Source: Plasmopara viticola (Eukaryota; Oomycota; Peronosporomycetes; Peronosporales; Peronosporaceae). Taken from it: a stretch of DNA of 64,000 bases. Location of the stretch: positions 476,282 through 540,281 of the forward strand of contig MBPM02000057.1 in NCBI GenBank assembly GCA_001695595.3, in the 5' to 3' direction. The translations under genes and the position numbers were made by a program. Within the stretch, counting starts at the first letter, position 1. Every line of letters begins with the position of its first letter. Positions 26,347 to 39,034 of this stretch are shown one piece after another. The notes under the pieces were generated by a model that saw nothing but the letters and a program-made list of their open reading frames with translations, was not told the origin of the DNA and searched no databases.

Positions 26347-28522
26347 CACAAATTGGTCTCTCTTATTGAAAAGCATGTGCGATGCTTAGCACTCAGATCA
26401 AAAAATTGGTAATTTATCATTTCTATAGACTCTTCTACCCTTTATAGCTACTGGATAATGCTACACTTGTGCAGATCGTGACAAATTTGATACATAAAGC
26501 GTAGCTTCTCGATTGAGCATATCCGCTGTTTGATCAAATCATGCAAGGCAATCGTACACTTGTACTGGGTGGGGTTCCCAAATTAAATGAGGTTGCATAT
26601 TTCGCTATTATGATTCACGAAGTTGGTTTTTTAATACAAATATGTTCAGATCACACTAATTGAATACACGTATCGAATTGGCTACACCAAGACGAACTAG
26701 TAAAAGCGCGCCTTGAAAATATATATCAAATTTCATTGATAGCGAATAGACTGCCGATATTGTCAATCACTGATAGCAAATAAACTGCCAATATTGTCAA
26801 TCATTGATAGCCGAGGCCGGCTTTCACTTTTAAAATTAATCGTCGATCCCGGACCAGTTTTAGCACAACCCTAGTGATGACATTAATATATGCCTTGAGC
26901 ACATACGGGCTAGAGGCTGAAGTAACACAGGACGGCCTGGATACATATCCCATTCACAAGGACGCTCCCCTCCTACTCACTCAGGACGCTGGTTTGTAAG
27001 TAAGCACGAAATTTTAAAGGAATCATAAAATAAGCAACCCACAGTCGTTCAATGCCCTGGTTCCTTGCATCGGGAGCAAGACATCTGACGGCTAGGTTTG
27101 ACACATCACTACGGTCAAGACACGACCAGATGAAGTGGCTACATCGACCTTTATTAGATCTGTCACTTGATACTCTATTCAAAGGCGTAAGCCTTGTGCT
27201 TTATTTGCTTGGGTCTCGTCTCTGAAATGAAAGCACTCAAACACCTAAGTGAATTCTACGACCAGTTGATCAAAAAATGATGAGAAGTGTCGCATTTTTT
27301 CTTTCGGGCAAATAGCTGCCTTTGCCAAGTTCCTTGGAGCTTTAGCAGATATAATAACCTCAAGCTGTTTTGTGCGCTCTACAATATCTTGATACGATTA
27401 TGTAGCCATCGCGATCGTCATATTATACCATGCCAACATAAGGCCATCCTCGTCTAAGACGAGGCGATCTGCCTTGATCGATCAGCATATGCGTTGTCGT
27501 ACTTTCCTTCGAAAACTAATTGGTCTCAATGGGATGCATTTTGTGCTGTATTTGTGTTAATACGATCGTGCGTTGACACACTGACGTCGATATTGACAAA
27601 GGACTTTGCGTCTCCGAACTTTTGTTTACGGAATACATCACATGCTAAAAAAGGGCAGCATCTGGGTCGACAGGCTGACTATGTCCCACCAGACGTACAA
27701 GCAAACAATGTTTGCGATGAGCATTGATCAGGGAGCTGCGCAGTAGGGTTTAGGGCCTCAGTCATATTACACTGGCTGGTTGGCCACCAGCACGCTTATA
27801 TCATGCAGCCGGTACTTTTCTCTAAGAGCTCTGCTCAGTGATTTACGTGCCATTGGACGCAGTGATAGTATCATCCCACACTACTTTGTCTAAAGACCAG
27901 CAATGTTGATAGCAGCATGCGACGAATACTGCTCCGATGAACGTGGCTCAGCAATTTACGGGCCACTTCAAGTGCACTGGTATGTCCCCGCCCATACTGT
28001 TTTGGCTTAAAGCTAGCCATACTACTCATTGCACAAACACCTCGTGGTCGGTTTTGCTATTCCACTTTTCGAATTTCTGTCCATTTCTGACATTTAAATA
28101 TTTTCTATATTAAAACGGTCGGTAAGTGTCCGCGCCAATGACGTTTTCAACTCCTTGCAAAAATTTGTATGAAAATCACCTAAACTTCGGTTTGTTGTTA
28201 TGCCTTAAGCACTGCATGCATTAGGCCAACGGCTCATCTATTTGTAAGAACTCTTTCCTTAAACATTTATCAGCAAACCAGGTTCGCAAACACGATTCGT
28301 GTTACAAGCCCGGAACTCTCCGAGGTAGGCCTTGTCGCCCTTCAATTTTCCCCTGAAGCTAAACAGCCGTTGGATTCTTGTCTTTGTGAGTTCCTCGCTA
28401 CATATGTCGCTGAACGTTACTTCAGCATACAGAACGGCATTCATGGCGTTTTCAAATGTACACGGATCGCCTTCATCCGAGCTGCGCTCATATGCAGTTT
28501 GGGCTTTAGACAGCGACTAAAC

Positions 28523-28610
28523 CTTTTCTGAGAGAGGGTTACTGACCATTACAGCCAGAAGAGATAAACAGTCTTCAACAAAGTGCACAAGTTTCTTCCC
28601 ACCAGAGCAA
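28523..28610. repeat. Dispersed repeat, copy 2 (partner at 8784-8874)
   Basis: This is the second copy of the segment described at 8784-8874, in the same orientation. It lies at the 3' end of a larger piece whose minus strand has a 61-codon frame (28444-28259) of unknown identity. Confidence 0.45.
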
Positions 28611-30443
28611 TTTGCACAGAAAAGGAACCTCACGCAATGCGCACAGTTGGGCGGAGTAACAGCTTGCGTTTTACTCTCACCTTATATGAGGTGTTTCCCA
28701 TTTCCTGCAGTACTTTAGCCGTCTAAAGTCACTTTCTTTTTTCAATTCATAATACGACGATTGAGCACCAAAGTTTCCAGTCTAGATTTTTTTCTCTCCA
28801 TCTCTTCTTTTGCCCCCACGCTATCTGTGAGCGATTTAATGTTTAAGGGGCATCCATTTCTAAAATTTAGAGTCATTGTCGGGGACCTATTTGTGAAAGG
28901 ATTTCGAAGAGAGCGATCTTATTGCCTTATTTGAATGCCTTTTGATCGTTTCGGGTTCTTGTGCAACCGAATGTTGAACCCTGTTACGCCAAAAAAGGAC
29001 GTCAGCTTATATAGCTCGCCTTGCATGCCCTTATTCACGTAAATGTAGTCCAGCTTCATGAAAGATCAGTCCTGAAGACTTAAATGTTGATTGACTACAA
29101 GAGCAACCAGGTGAGTAGGGTAGCAAAGTGCTTTAGCTCTTGCTTAAAACATTGTAAAATTGGGTAGAATGCTATCCGCTCGACTCCAAAAGTTAGTGTC
29201 AGTCTAAATACCAAGACCTGATATAAATGTAATTTAGCGCACATTTTTTAGAATGGGAGCTGAAGCTTATTTAAAATTATTGATAAAACATCATGTGCAG
29301 CTACTACCCAGCATAGTAACTACGCACATTTATTTATGCCGCAATAATATGAGTTGGAGAACCATATAATGGGATACACACTAAATCTATGCATCCATTG
29401 GCAAAAAAATATTCATACGCTTCTAAAAATGATGAGGACGTAATTTTATTGTTTCACGCAGTTCCTTACATAACGCCTAATTGCTTATCTGACATTAAAA
29501 GCATGTTTGTCGCGAATCGCGGCCAATACTTTGAGCTTAAGAAAGAATGTGTAATTTGCTACTTTTCTTTTGAACGACAGCACAAATAGAAATTTTGTGT
29601 TACAGCTGAGAATACTGTTAAAGGCCAAATCCGATTCTGCTGGGTCATCAGTTTTATGTTGTACACGACGCTTTTGCGCCTTCTGAAGCAGGCAACTCAT
29701 CATCATATGCAAAGTCAATACGACTTACGGATTGCTTGCACACGCTGACTATCGTCCCTCAGGTTATCTTGGATTTCTAAATATAACGCGATAAGTACAG
29801 ATTCACAAATATCGGCACTGCATGGCCTCGGAAAAAATCGCTTACGTGACGTATAATGCTAGTCTTCGACTTACGCCCTATTGATCTCCGTGTTGTGAGA
29901 GCACAGATGAGCGCTCTAAACGCGTCAACGTACTTGTCCATACGTCTTAATCACAGTTCTTGTCTCGGCGGGCTTAATACATTTGTAAAGTTGCTCAATC
30001 TCTGGATTAACTAAAAACGCTATATTTCTATCACAATTATAAATCGTTATCTTTGAAATGTGACGATGACTTTAAAATTTAACAGCTCCAGCAGAAGTGT
30101 AAAAGCTACTTTTGAAAAATTCCAGAAAGAGTAGCTCAGCGGATCGGCGTAAAGCTTAGTAAGAAGCACTGCATTTTGGTTGCAAATCTCCAAATTAAGC
30201 GATATTTGAATCTTACTTTAACGCTGTAGGCATTATAATAGAATTACGCTTTGTAAATTCATTGGTCTCAATGCCTCTTCTTTTTTTACTACGGATGGCA
30301 TTCCGTTGCGGATAGGCTGATAAAGAAGGTTTTATTTTGAGACAACTACATTACATGCAAAGCGAGGTTTTTCGTTTTTTTCGCGACACGTTCGCCTCAC
30401 TCGCGTAACCCCGAAAACGCCTTGACGTGACCAACTCGAAATC

Positions 30444-31634
30444 ATGAGCCTCCGACGACTGAACAGCAGCGGTAGTGCCAGCAAATCGCGCCTCTCGAAC
30501 TCCCTCCACCGGTGTGCTATTGCGCTGTGCTCCAACCAGGCTGTCGCTGAGGGTGTGTGCTCCATGCATCTTTCGCGCAGCGGCCGCGTGGGCGGCGGCC
30601 AAGGTGCCGTTGTAGACGGTCGCATGATGGGCTTACGTGGCGCACCTCCATCCTCGGCGGGAATGGATGATGGCATGACTGATGATCGCTACTATCGCGC
30701 CAGTGCACACGCCGCCATGCAGCCACGCGCTGGCCCCTCGACAAAGAAGCACAAGCCGTCGCCGGCTGAGCCCGTAAACCGTTATGTGATGGATAATTCG
30801 AGCTCTGGAAGTGGCTTGACGCGTGAGAGCTTGAACGAAATGGTCAATCAAATGCAGTACTCGAAGAGCGCTGGAATGTCCGCCTACGAGAACGATCCGT
30901 ACATCTCGGCCCAGGCTTCGGCCAGTACTAATGGCTCGAATCGATCCGAGTCGGATGGCTCTGTGGATGAAACGAATTTGCGCCGCGAGCGCAACCGCAT
31001 CGCAGCACGCAAAAGTCGTCAGCGCAAGCTAGATCGCATATCGAACCTTGAGGACGAAAAGATGCGCCTTGAGCAGCACCGCGATATGCTCGTGCAGGAA
31101 ATTCGCAGTCTTGAGAAAAATGACTCAGGCTCCGCTTCTAATGTCGTCTTAACCATCACCGACAAGGAGTATCAGCAATTACAGAACAAACGGCTTCAGA
31201 TTATCAAGCACGTTGAAGAGGCCTACAATTCTGGCGACATTTTATCAACTGTCAAGTACTTTCGCGATGACTCGATTGTCAGCGGCCCGCAAAACTCGTC
31301 CGTGCACCTGCGCGGCAAGGATGCTTTGGTGCTGGATTATCTCTGCACCACTTGCCTGTTTGGCGACGTGCACCTTCACCATGCCAAGGTGGACTGTGGT
31401 GGTCCGCGAAGTCAGCACTTTCGTGTGCACTGGGCGCTCTCGGGCACAATTAAGAGCGTTGGTGTCAGTATGAATAAGGAGTTTCTTGAGCTGATCGAGA
31501 GCGTGAAGGGTCGTCGTGTCACAATCGATGGAGTTAGCAATTTCTCTTTTAGCGGAGACAAAATTGTGTACGTGCATCGTACTGCAGACCAGGCCAAGTT
31601 ACTTTCGGCGCTTGTTAATCTGAGTAAGCGGTAA
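30444..31634 (+). CDS. bZIP transcription factor with C-terminal NTF2/PAS-like domain
   Basis: An intronless gene of 396 aa. The basic region lies at about residues 178-195 (RRERNRIAARKSRQRK), with the DNA-contacting Asn184 and Arg192 in the standard N-x7-R spacing, followed by a short leucine zipper (L at heptads in ISNLEDEKMRLEQHRDML). The N-terminal 170 residues are Ser/Gly-rich and low in complexity, with a short Cys-containing segment near the start (CAIALCSNQAVAEGVC). Residues about 235-395 form an alpha/beta domain that looks like the NTF2/SnoaL-like tail seen on many oomycete bZIPs (KHVEEAYNSGDILSTVKYF, VHLRGKDALVLDYL). It is expected to bind DNA as a dimer in the nucleus; targets are unknown. 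GC-rich coding sequence sets it apart from the AT-rich flank. Confidence 0.9.
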   Translation: MSLRRLNSSGSASKSRLSNSLHRCAIALCSNQAVAEGVCSMHLSRSGRVGGGQGAVVDGRMMGLRGAPPSSAGMDDGMTDDRYYRASAHAAMQPRAGPSTKKHKPSPAEPVNRYVMDNSSSGSGLTRESLNEMVNQMQYSKSAGMSAYENDPYISAQASASTNGSNRSESDGSVDETNLRRERNRIAARKSRQRKLDRISNLEDEKMRLEQHRDMLVQEIRSLEKNDSGSASNVVLTITDKEYQQLQNKRLQIIKHVEEAYNSGDILSTVKYFRDDSIVSGPQNSSVHLRGKDALVLDYLCTTCLFGDVHLHHAKVDCGGPRSQHFRVHWALSGTIKSVGVSMNKEFLELIESVKGRRVTIDGVSNFSFSGDKIVYVHRTADQAKLLSALVNLSKR

Positions 31635-31818
31635 TAAGAAATCAGGTACTTGTGGTGCATATATGATGAATACGAATTATTTTTTTAATGTTATATTTCT
31701 GTTCTCGTTGGTCCTACTCAAAGTACTGAGTTCGGTTAAGTACATGTATAACAGCTTGGGATGTACAATGTAATCTTCCGTGTGCTAGACAAAACGTACG
31801 GACACGTATAAAAAAACA

Positions 31819-32454
31819 TCAGTACAATATAAGGCAGTGTAAGAGCGATACAATAAACCTATCAATTGTGTAGCATATATCATCGGGTGCCTTTTTCCAA
31901 TGTCTTACAAAAGCAAGATTTCCTACATTTAGCTCTATAAAATTTAACGGTACGGTTGCTGTGGACTTCTCAGGACTCGCCCAAGCCTGACGTCCCGCAC
32001 TGGTACAAGTAAAATCAAGGTCTACATGATAGAAATTACTATTACGCAATAAATGATCATATGTTGTTTTAACTTCGCCGCTGTCAGAATTCGTCAAGCC
32101 GGAAATTGGGCTATTTGCTGCATAGTCGAATAAATCAAGGACGGTACCGCACGACAGAGTTGTAAGATGTGCGCAGTCAAAATCATTCTCCACAAGCTGT
32201 CGTCGTACAATTTGCTGCACCAAACGCTTGAAGAGATCATTTTAAGCATAAAGCTACATAAACAGTGCAATAAAAAGCGTTCCTGTCACATGAGCTATCG
32301 CAGCAGAAAAACTGCCAAGACGCACCGATGTTTTTATTGCTAAGGATTTAATGACAATTGCAGTTGCTGTAAGTTCAACACGGCGCAGGGACTAATCACC
32401 AAATTTAGCTCGGCGACTTGGCAGAGCTAAAATCAGCGATTGGATACATACCAT
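31819..32454 (-). CDS. Small unknown protein, possibly mitochondrial, three exons
   Basis: The main minus-strand exon (about 32214 or 32226 down to TGA at 31821-31819) encodes about 130 residues (NDFDCAHLTTLSCGTVLDLF, NFIELNVGNLAFVRHW). It has no in-frame Met, so upstream exons are needed. A consistent model is 32454-32400, 32339-32290 and the main exon, with introns of 60 and 63-75 bp, starting MVCIQSLILALPSRRAKF, which is Arg-containing and could be a mitochondrial presequence. The acceptor of the second intron is ambiguous. I recognise no family. It is divergent from the kinase gene, with only about 50 bp between this ATG and the kinase's first in-frame ATG. Confidence 0.45.
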
Positions 32455-32505
32455 GGAAACCCCACTCTGTTTAGCCCTAGCCACCGCGGTGGTGTACGAC
32501 CGAAG

Positions 32506-34992
32506 ATGCATCACATTGCAACCACTCACCCACCGCACTGTTTGCGCTTGTCGCTCGTAGAACCAGCGACGGGTCCGCCCCATATGCACGACAGCGAAAA
32601 TACCCAGCAGCAGTCTGAGCCCAGGAATTCCTTGCCTCAATCGCCGCTGAATTTACTATCCGTCCTGGCTGGCATTAAGGACAGCGCCGACGACCTGGTC
32701 GCCGAAGTTGCAGGAACTCCTCCTGTCCTCTCTCCGTCGGACGCGCGTTTATTGTACCGTGAGTGGCGCACTGGCTCGCACGTAGGTGTTGATTTAACTC
32801 GCCTCAAGACTGGCGAACTTAACAGCAGCGGTAACGGTAGCGGCATGAGTAGTGAGGACATCTTGAGCCGCTCACCATTTAGCGTCTACGGCCGTTCGCC
32901 CAATTCGCTTCCTCGCATTGCTGAACGCATTAAGAACTTGCCACTTTGTGCCACTGTGCCACCAGTTGCGCTTGAAGCTCCACAGGATGTGGATGACCGC
33001 GCACGCCTCTTGTCGCAACAAATTATAGAGGCGGACGCGACTCAGTCTGGAGGTATAGCGGCAGTGAGACTTCAAACTGGCTCCTATGATCCTGCTGGTC
33101 CTAGTGAGCTGGTGTCAGGAATTAAAAAAGCTCGAAGCAACCAAGCCTTGGCTGACTTGGAGAAAAAGGGGTACTTCCCTGTGGCACCCAAACCGTCAGC
33201 ATTGGGCGTACAACGCGGACTGAAGAACTCGGTAGTCAACGACATGTGTCGCGCTGTTGTCAAACACATGGTGGGGGATGTTTACGTCTCGGCGTCTGGC
33301 TCATATGGCCAGCGCAAGGTACTGAACCACTTGTACGAGCCTGTGTTTGCCTCTGTGCAGGCTCATTTCCGTCGTTTACCAGCAAGATACGCACTTTCTG
33401 TCAACCCGGATGACGTGCCTTTGCATATGCGTCTACTTGCGAAGAATCAGCGCGATCCGACGGCTATCGCAGTAAATGCACAATTAAAGAAGGACGACAA
33501 CGGAGAGTATGTCACATGTGTGTCATAGACTCGTTATGAATCTAATATTTGATGTGTTCGCTAGGATCGTGCCTAATGTGTGTGAAGTGGTGGTGGTGTC
33601 ACTGGACCGTGATAATATGCTTGACGCCATTACGCGGGCACTCACTACGATGAAGGGCAATATATTAGATGCCGACGTAATGACTACATCGGATGGCACG
33701 CTACTGGATCGGTTTGTTGTGAGGAGATCGTTTATGAGAGACGAACAACAGGACGAGTTGCGTACACGTATCGAACAAAATCTCCAAAGGCTTAGTTTGG
33801 AGGAAGACACGCGGTCGAGTTTAACGGGCAGACTGAGTCTCGAGGTCGATGACAAGGAGACTTTGGCTGAGAGGTTGGGTATATTGCAAATGGTAGACAA
33901 TAATGATATCAAAGCCGAGTGGAAGTTGGCGATCAATGAGATTCGGTTGGAGGAGGCGATAGGAAGCGGTCGATCTGGCAGTACGTACAGCGCCTGGTGG
34001 CGAGGCACACACGTAGCGGCGAAGGTCGTCGACTCTTCCACGAATACCCAGTTGGTTGGTGATGAACTACTAAGCGAATTCTATCGCGAGGTAGCAGTAG
34101 TCAGCAAATTGCGCCACCCAAATATTGTATTGTTTCTTGGAGCGGCCATCAGTCCACCACGTTACTGCTTAGGCAAGTCTAACTGCTGTGGCTGGCGTGT
34201 ATTTTAAACAGTTGCTGACACTCGGTGTATATTACAGTATTTGAGTACATGGAGAATGGCACGTTGACGGATCTGATTCGTGTACGACGAGGACCGATGG
34301 ATTTTTTTCGCTTGGTAGCAGAAATGGCGATGGTACGTGGCTGCCGATGTTATAGCTGCTAATCTACTAATAGCATAGCACCGTGTGGGGCGTTTAGGGA
34401 ATGAATTATCTTCATTTGTGCTCTATTATGCATCGTGATTTGAAGTCTGGCAATGTGCTCATCGATTCGCATGGTACTGCTAAGATTTCCGACTTCGGTC
34501 TGAGTTGCGTGCTTGAGATTGGCAGCTCTTCAGACCTGACTGCTGAAACAGGAACATATAGATGGATGGCGCCGGAAGTCATTCGCCACGAACCATATTC
34601 TAGCAAGGCCGATGTTTACAGCTTCGGCATCGTGCTGTGGGAGATGCTGGCCAGAGATCAACCGTTCCGAGGTTTGACCCCGATTCAAGGTGTATATCCC
34701 GCTCGCATTTGCTGCTAATATGTATCAAATTACTTATGCGCTTTTTCGATGTTACTGTTTTGCTACTACAGCCGCTTTTGCTGTTGCTCGCCAGCAAATG
34801 CGTCCTGCGTTGCCTCGTCAGACGCCACAAAAAATTGGCGAGCTGATTGAGCACTGCTGGCATCACGACCCAGCTCGTCGACCTGACTTTGGGGCTATCC
34901 TGGAGGCCTTACCATTGGTCAAGAATTCTTTAAAAAAACGCGATTTCAAGAATATGGGTATTTTGTACGTTTCACCATGTAGCCTCAACTAG
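32506..34992 (+). CDS. ACT-domain tyrosine-kinase-like (TKL) Ser/Thr protein kinase
   Basis: Five exons: 32506-33506, 33565-34172, 34238-34332, 34398-34689, 34772-34992 (introns 58, 65, 65 and 82 bp), giving 738 aa; Met at 32584 is an alternative start. The second intron begins GCAAGT, a GC-AG intron, and restores frame exactly. An ACT-like fold spans the first junction ([20 protein letters not shown] to about [11 protein letters not shown]), as in plant STY-type ACT-TKL kinases, where it may sense a small ligand. The kinase domain follows: Gly loop [13 protein letters not shown] lysine, [10 protein letters not shown], catalytic loop [15 protein letters not shown], and [10 protein letters not shown]. 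All catalytic residues are present, so it should be active. The long N-terminus is Ser/Pro-rich. Substrates are unknown. Confidence 0.92.
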
Positions 34993-36176
34993 CCATCTAC
35001 GATTTTATTCCTGAATGGTAAACTAGAAAAATATCAGCAATTATATTGTATTTGTATTGTATTACGTTATCGCGTTGCCAAGTTATGTACGTGCTAGGCT
35101 CAGGCTGGCTAGTCCACGACATAGAGTGGTGTCCGCATACGTCGGGTCTCGTTCGGCGGGCAGTGCAGCCAGCACCGAGGTCGTGAGGGTCATTCATTAT
35201 TTTGTTTAGCTCTGACTTGGTAAGAGCCCAGGTGGCGCCCTGGTGCTGGAGACCGTTGCGTCGAGGGTGAGACTCGTTAGAGACCTGCAGATGCCCGAGA
35301 GCACCTGCCCGAAGCGCGCAAGCATTTAGCCCCCGCGCTTGGAAGGAGGGCGTCACCCCAACCTTTTCCGAAGCAGCAATTGTATTGTACATGCAATTTT
35401 CCAGATAAATCAACGGTCCCATGAAATTAGATGATAAGAAAATTACTAATCCAAAGAGAATATAAATTAGAAATGCTATGGCGCGAATTTTGTCCCTTCA
35501 AAATTGCAATCAATTGCAATCAAAGCATATATCGACGACAAATACCGTTACTGTATCGCAAATGACTTCAAAGAAGGTGATTGGCGTTGTAAATTACCAC
35601 GCATTTTACGCCACTTGCCCTTCCAACGTGCGAAAGAGCGCACCGCCGTCGCGCTAGGGAGTGCAAGCCGTCAGACACTGAAGCGCAAAAACAAATTCTC
35701 AAGTGTGCTGTCGCACCATTCGCACTCTAATATTTATGAGATGGCCCACGAATGAAATTAAATGGTCTGGATTAAGAATAATAAACAAGATTCACAACAT
35801 TCAGATCCGTAAGTTTGGGATCTAAAATGCAATGGGGACGTCCGGATGTACCTGCTGCGACCAACTCAGAATTTTGTATGATTTTGGGTTTCTTGCTCGG
35901 CCATACGCGTTTAATTGCCTGAATGGCGCTATGGTGAAGTGGCTCTTGCAAACCTCGGGGGAATCCGATCATACACTGCGCCTCGTACTGTCGATTAACA
36001 TAGTAATCCTCTCGATATATAATAGTGCTTTTAAGGATCTCAGCTTAAGTACCCGTTGGATGAACTGCTTACTTCTCTAGTGGCTTTTAACTTAGTGATT
36101 CCGGTTGGGCCAGTATGTTCCGTAATTGCAGGACGCAGATCATGAGCGTGTAGAAGCCTTCAGATGACAGGCTAGA

Positions 36177-36521
36177 TACGTGATCGACTAGAGATTTAAG
36201 CTACCGGAACCCACGCGCTAGGACAAAGCTGTCTCTATCGCGGGATGCTGGTAGCAATCCGCCCCATATTGGGACCGGGTTCCGTACCCCTCATTACACT
36301 ATGGGGCTTTTTCGGTCAGTGGGGCGTCCCCCACCCAAACTACCCAATCGGGCGCATTTTGATAGGGCAGTCACACACTCGGGTGTGATGGCTCGTCCAC
36401 TTTAGTGACCTATCTCCGGCTGCCTTAATTCGGATCCTACGGGTATCGAACCAGGTACCTCCCGGTCCCGGGTCGAACGGCTAACCGCTCGAGCCACAGG
36501 GTCGGTACGTGATCGACTAGA
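36177..36521 (-). mobile_element. tRNA-derived SINE with 16-bp target-site duplication
   Basis: Identical 16-bp direct repeats, TACGTGATCGACTAGA, flank the element at 36177-36192 and 36506-36521. The body (36193-36505, 313 bp) is GC-rich and reads on the minus strand. Its head (about 36503-36430) resembles a tRNA: an A-box-like TGGCTCGAGCGG and a B box GGTTCGATACC, the internal RNA polymerase III promoter, correctly spaced. The remaining 240 bp are tRNA-unrelated. The tail next to the left duplication is only weakly A/T-rich. SINEs of this kind are known in Phytophthora; movement would depend on a partner LINE. The intact duplication means a relatively recent insertion. Confidence 0.85.
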
Positions 36522-39034
36522 CCGGCTGCAGTATGTGGTATATAGCTTGTTCGTGACTTGTGCAAACACTCTTTCCTTTGCTTGACTGCTTACAGTAGCA
36601 GTCTGGATATAGTTAATCCCCGGTCGATGTGACCATTCAGATATGCAACGTACGGTGCCTATGTGAACAAAAAACTATTTAGTAAAGAACGCGAATAGTG
36701 CATACAACTTGATATGTGTATTTTTCCATAAGTTCCTATGATCTGATGATCTTTGTGAAACAACTGGCCGTGCTGGGGTCTCTCCTGGTGCTTGTGCAAA
36801 TGTATACACGTGCAATGGATAAAGCCACCTGACCCCGAGTCACCAAAACACCTTCCTTTTTTCGTCTGATAGATCACCGATTTTCAAAAACGCTAATGTG
36901 TAAAATCCATACAGCAATGGTCTACGACTGACTTCGAAAGTTTTTTTCTAAACACAATCGAGGATTAGAGCCATTATGCATTATAGTTATACCTTATATT
37001 GTACAACCAAGGGGGGTAGAAATAAACCTAAAATCGAGTGTAGTTTAAATTTGAAGTATGAAGGTTAAGAAAACTAACAGTAATTCTTAAAGTCAGACAT
37101 GTATCTGCGACATGTACACTTCCTACGTATATAAAGGAGGCTAAACCTGATACGCTTTCTCCGAGTCAAGGGCTACCGCATCAATAATTGTGATAAGTGC
37201 GAGAGAAGTTTAAAGGGAACCGGTAATGCTAAATGCTAAGATCCTAACAATGATAAATCAAACTTGTTAATTATAGAGCACAATTTAATTTTTGCAATTC
37301 TAGACAGGCATGAGTCCTCGTACATCAGCGGCCTATTTGAGACGATATCGACGCGTCGCTCGTCTCAAAGCGCTATACTATTCTCAGGACTTTCTGTCGT
37401 ATTGAGTCACAGCACCTCTTCAGAGTGTTGGCTACTTGCTCAACCTTGCTAGTTTGGTGCGTACAGCTGGCTTGCCAACGGTGCTGGTGAGACCCGTAGC
37501 TACCGCCGTATTAGCTGTATGATAAAGAACCAATGACACAAAGAGCAAAGCTCATAAATCGGTCGGCTTAGTTTAAAACATATATAATGGAAAGTTTATT
37601 TTTCTGGTGCAATTTGAACAAGTCATGCTAACACACGCGATTTTTATCCTAAAAAAGATTTCATCGGTCACATGGTCAACATTTCCCAAGAGTTTGAAGA
37701 TTCCAGATCGCTCTGAAGATGCTGCTGCCGTCTAGCCAGAGCAAACCTCGAAATAGTTCTCGAACGTGAGCAATTGGTTGAGCGCGATATGTTGTCCCTC
37801 TCAGCAAATTTATTTGACGAACGTTGCGTTTTTAGATCAGGTACATCGGTCGCGTCGTAATTGCTCCGTGAGTTTTTGGCCGCACGGTAGGGCACGGTAG
37901 AAGTGGCACCTTACACGCGCTTACAGCTTGTGTTCTTATCAAAGTGAATGAACTTCTGAGGTGATGCTTTCTGACTACCAGGTGAACGAGCTGGAAATTC
38001 AGCTCACAGACTATAAGTACCTAATGCCATATCGTCGTAATTATAATGCACCAGCATTTTAGGAGGCTTGAACTATCCTAAAGCTGCTCTCAAAATGAGT
38101 GCTGTTATCTTCGCTCTTGTGCTGCCTGAGTGAGATCATTAATCGAGGTTCGGTGTGGTGCTCAAGCAAGCGCATAGCTGCTATAAAGCTCAAAAAGGTT
38201 CTCTAAAACCGCTTTCTTTTCCTATGTTACACAAGACGTAGCAGTAATATAAACGCATTCTTTCGTACTGTTAAATACTTTCGAAGACTTATCCAAAACA
38301 GGTTGTCGTACTTTATAACGATTATTCGAACTAGATCCTTTGCATCCACCCGATAGAAGGCAGAATACGCTCTCTACTATATCGTTGATGTTGTAAGGTG
38401 TTAATTACACGACTTTTATATTTATGCCTGCGATGAGAAATCGCTTCAATCAAACTGGCATCTGTATTATTTATCTGACGGGTTCATTTTCTAAAGAGTT
38501 TCGACTAGGCTGACATACGCGAAAGCGCGTCGGCAAGCAAATTGGGCATGCGAGGCTTGTATTCAGCGCGGAAGACATATACCACAAAGAATGACGACCA
38601 TTTTGCCGTTTACTAAATATATGGGATAATTTATCGCTGTTTGCAATCTAAGTATACGTTAAAAAGCCTGAAGCGAGATCCCAAACTCCCTCGAAATTAA
38701 ACACTGCGTACTTCAAAGCGACTTTTTGCGATAAAACGGATAGCTCCGGTCAGCATATTTAAGCTATCTGGACTAGAACAAGATGACTTAATCAAGATCT
38801 TCCCTATCGAGTTTTAGTAGCGCGCAATCGCTGACATAGTCGGAAGCGCTGTGAAAGGGCTAAAGGCTTTATTTTATTGGTAATGATAGAGCTATCGCCC
38901 GCTAAAGGCTTTTCTTGGTGCTTTAGCATGCTAGTGCTGGCTTCCTTAGAGCCACTCAATATCCCTGAGAAAGAGATTTTGTGAGAGTAGTACATTCAAA
39001 GCTATCCTTAAGCAGAAGACTGGATAGACCTAGC

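Larger units (their letters stand above)
16651..30443. other. Gene-poor 13.8-kb stretch, mostly decayed repeats
   Basis: No confidently identified gene. Unbroken frames of 110-140 codons (18980-18558 minus, 19062-19460, 24361-24741, 25678-25346 minus) match no family I recognise, and their flanks are full of stops. Features that stand out are listed separately: a 45-bp tandem duplication, a 376/370-bp tandem duplication, a foldback hairpin in an AT-rich block, and a repeat copy at 28523-28610. Two segments at about 27833-27908 and 27946-28021 look like a weak, about 113-bp-period duplication. The composition suggests old insertions eroded by mutation. Confidence 0.6.

Noticed and set aside
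27744..27755. TAGGGTTTAGGG as a second interstitial telomere site
   Set aside because: Only 12 bp and no flanking structure; it is compatible with chance in 64 kb.
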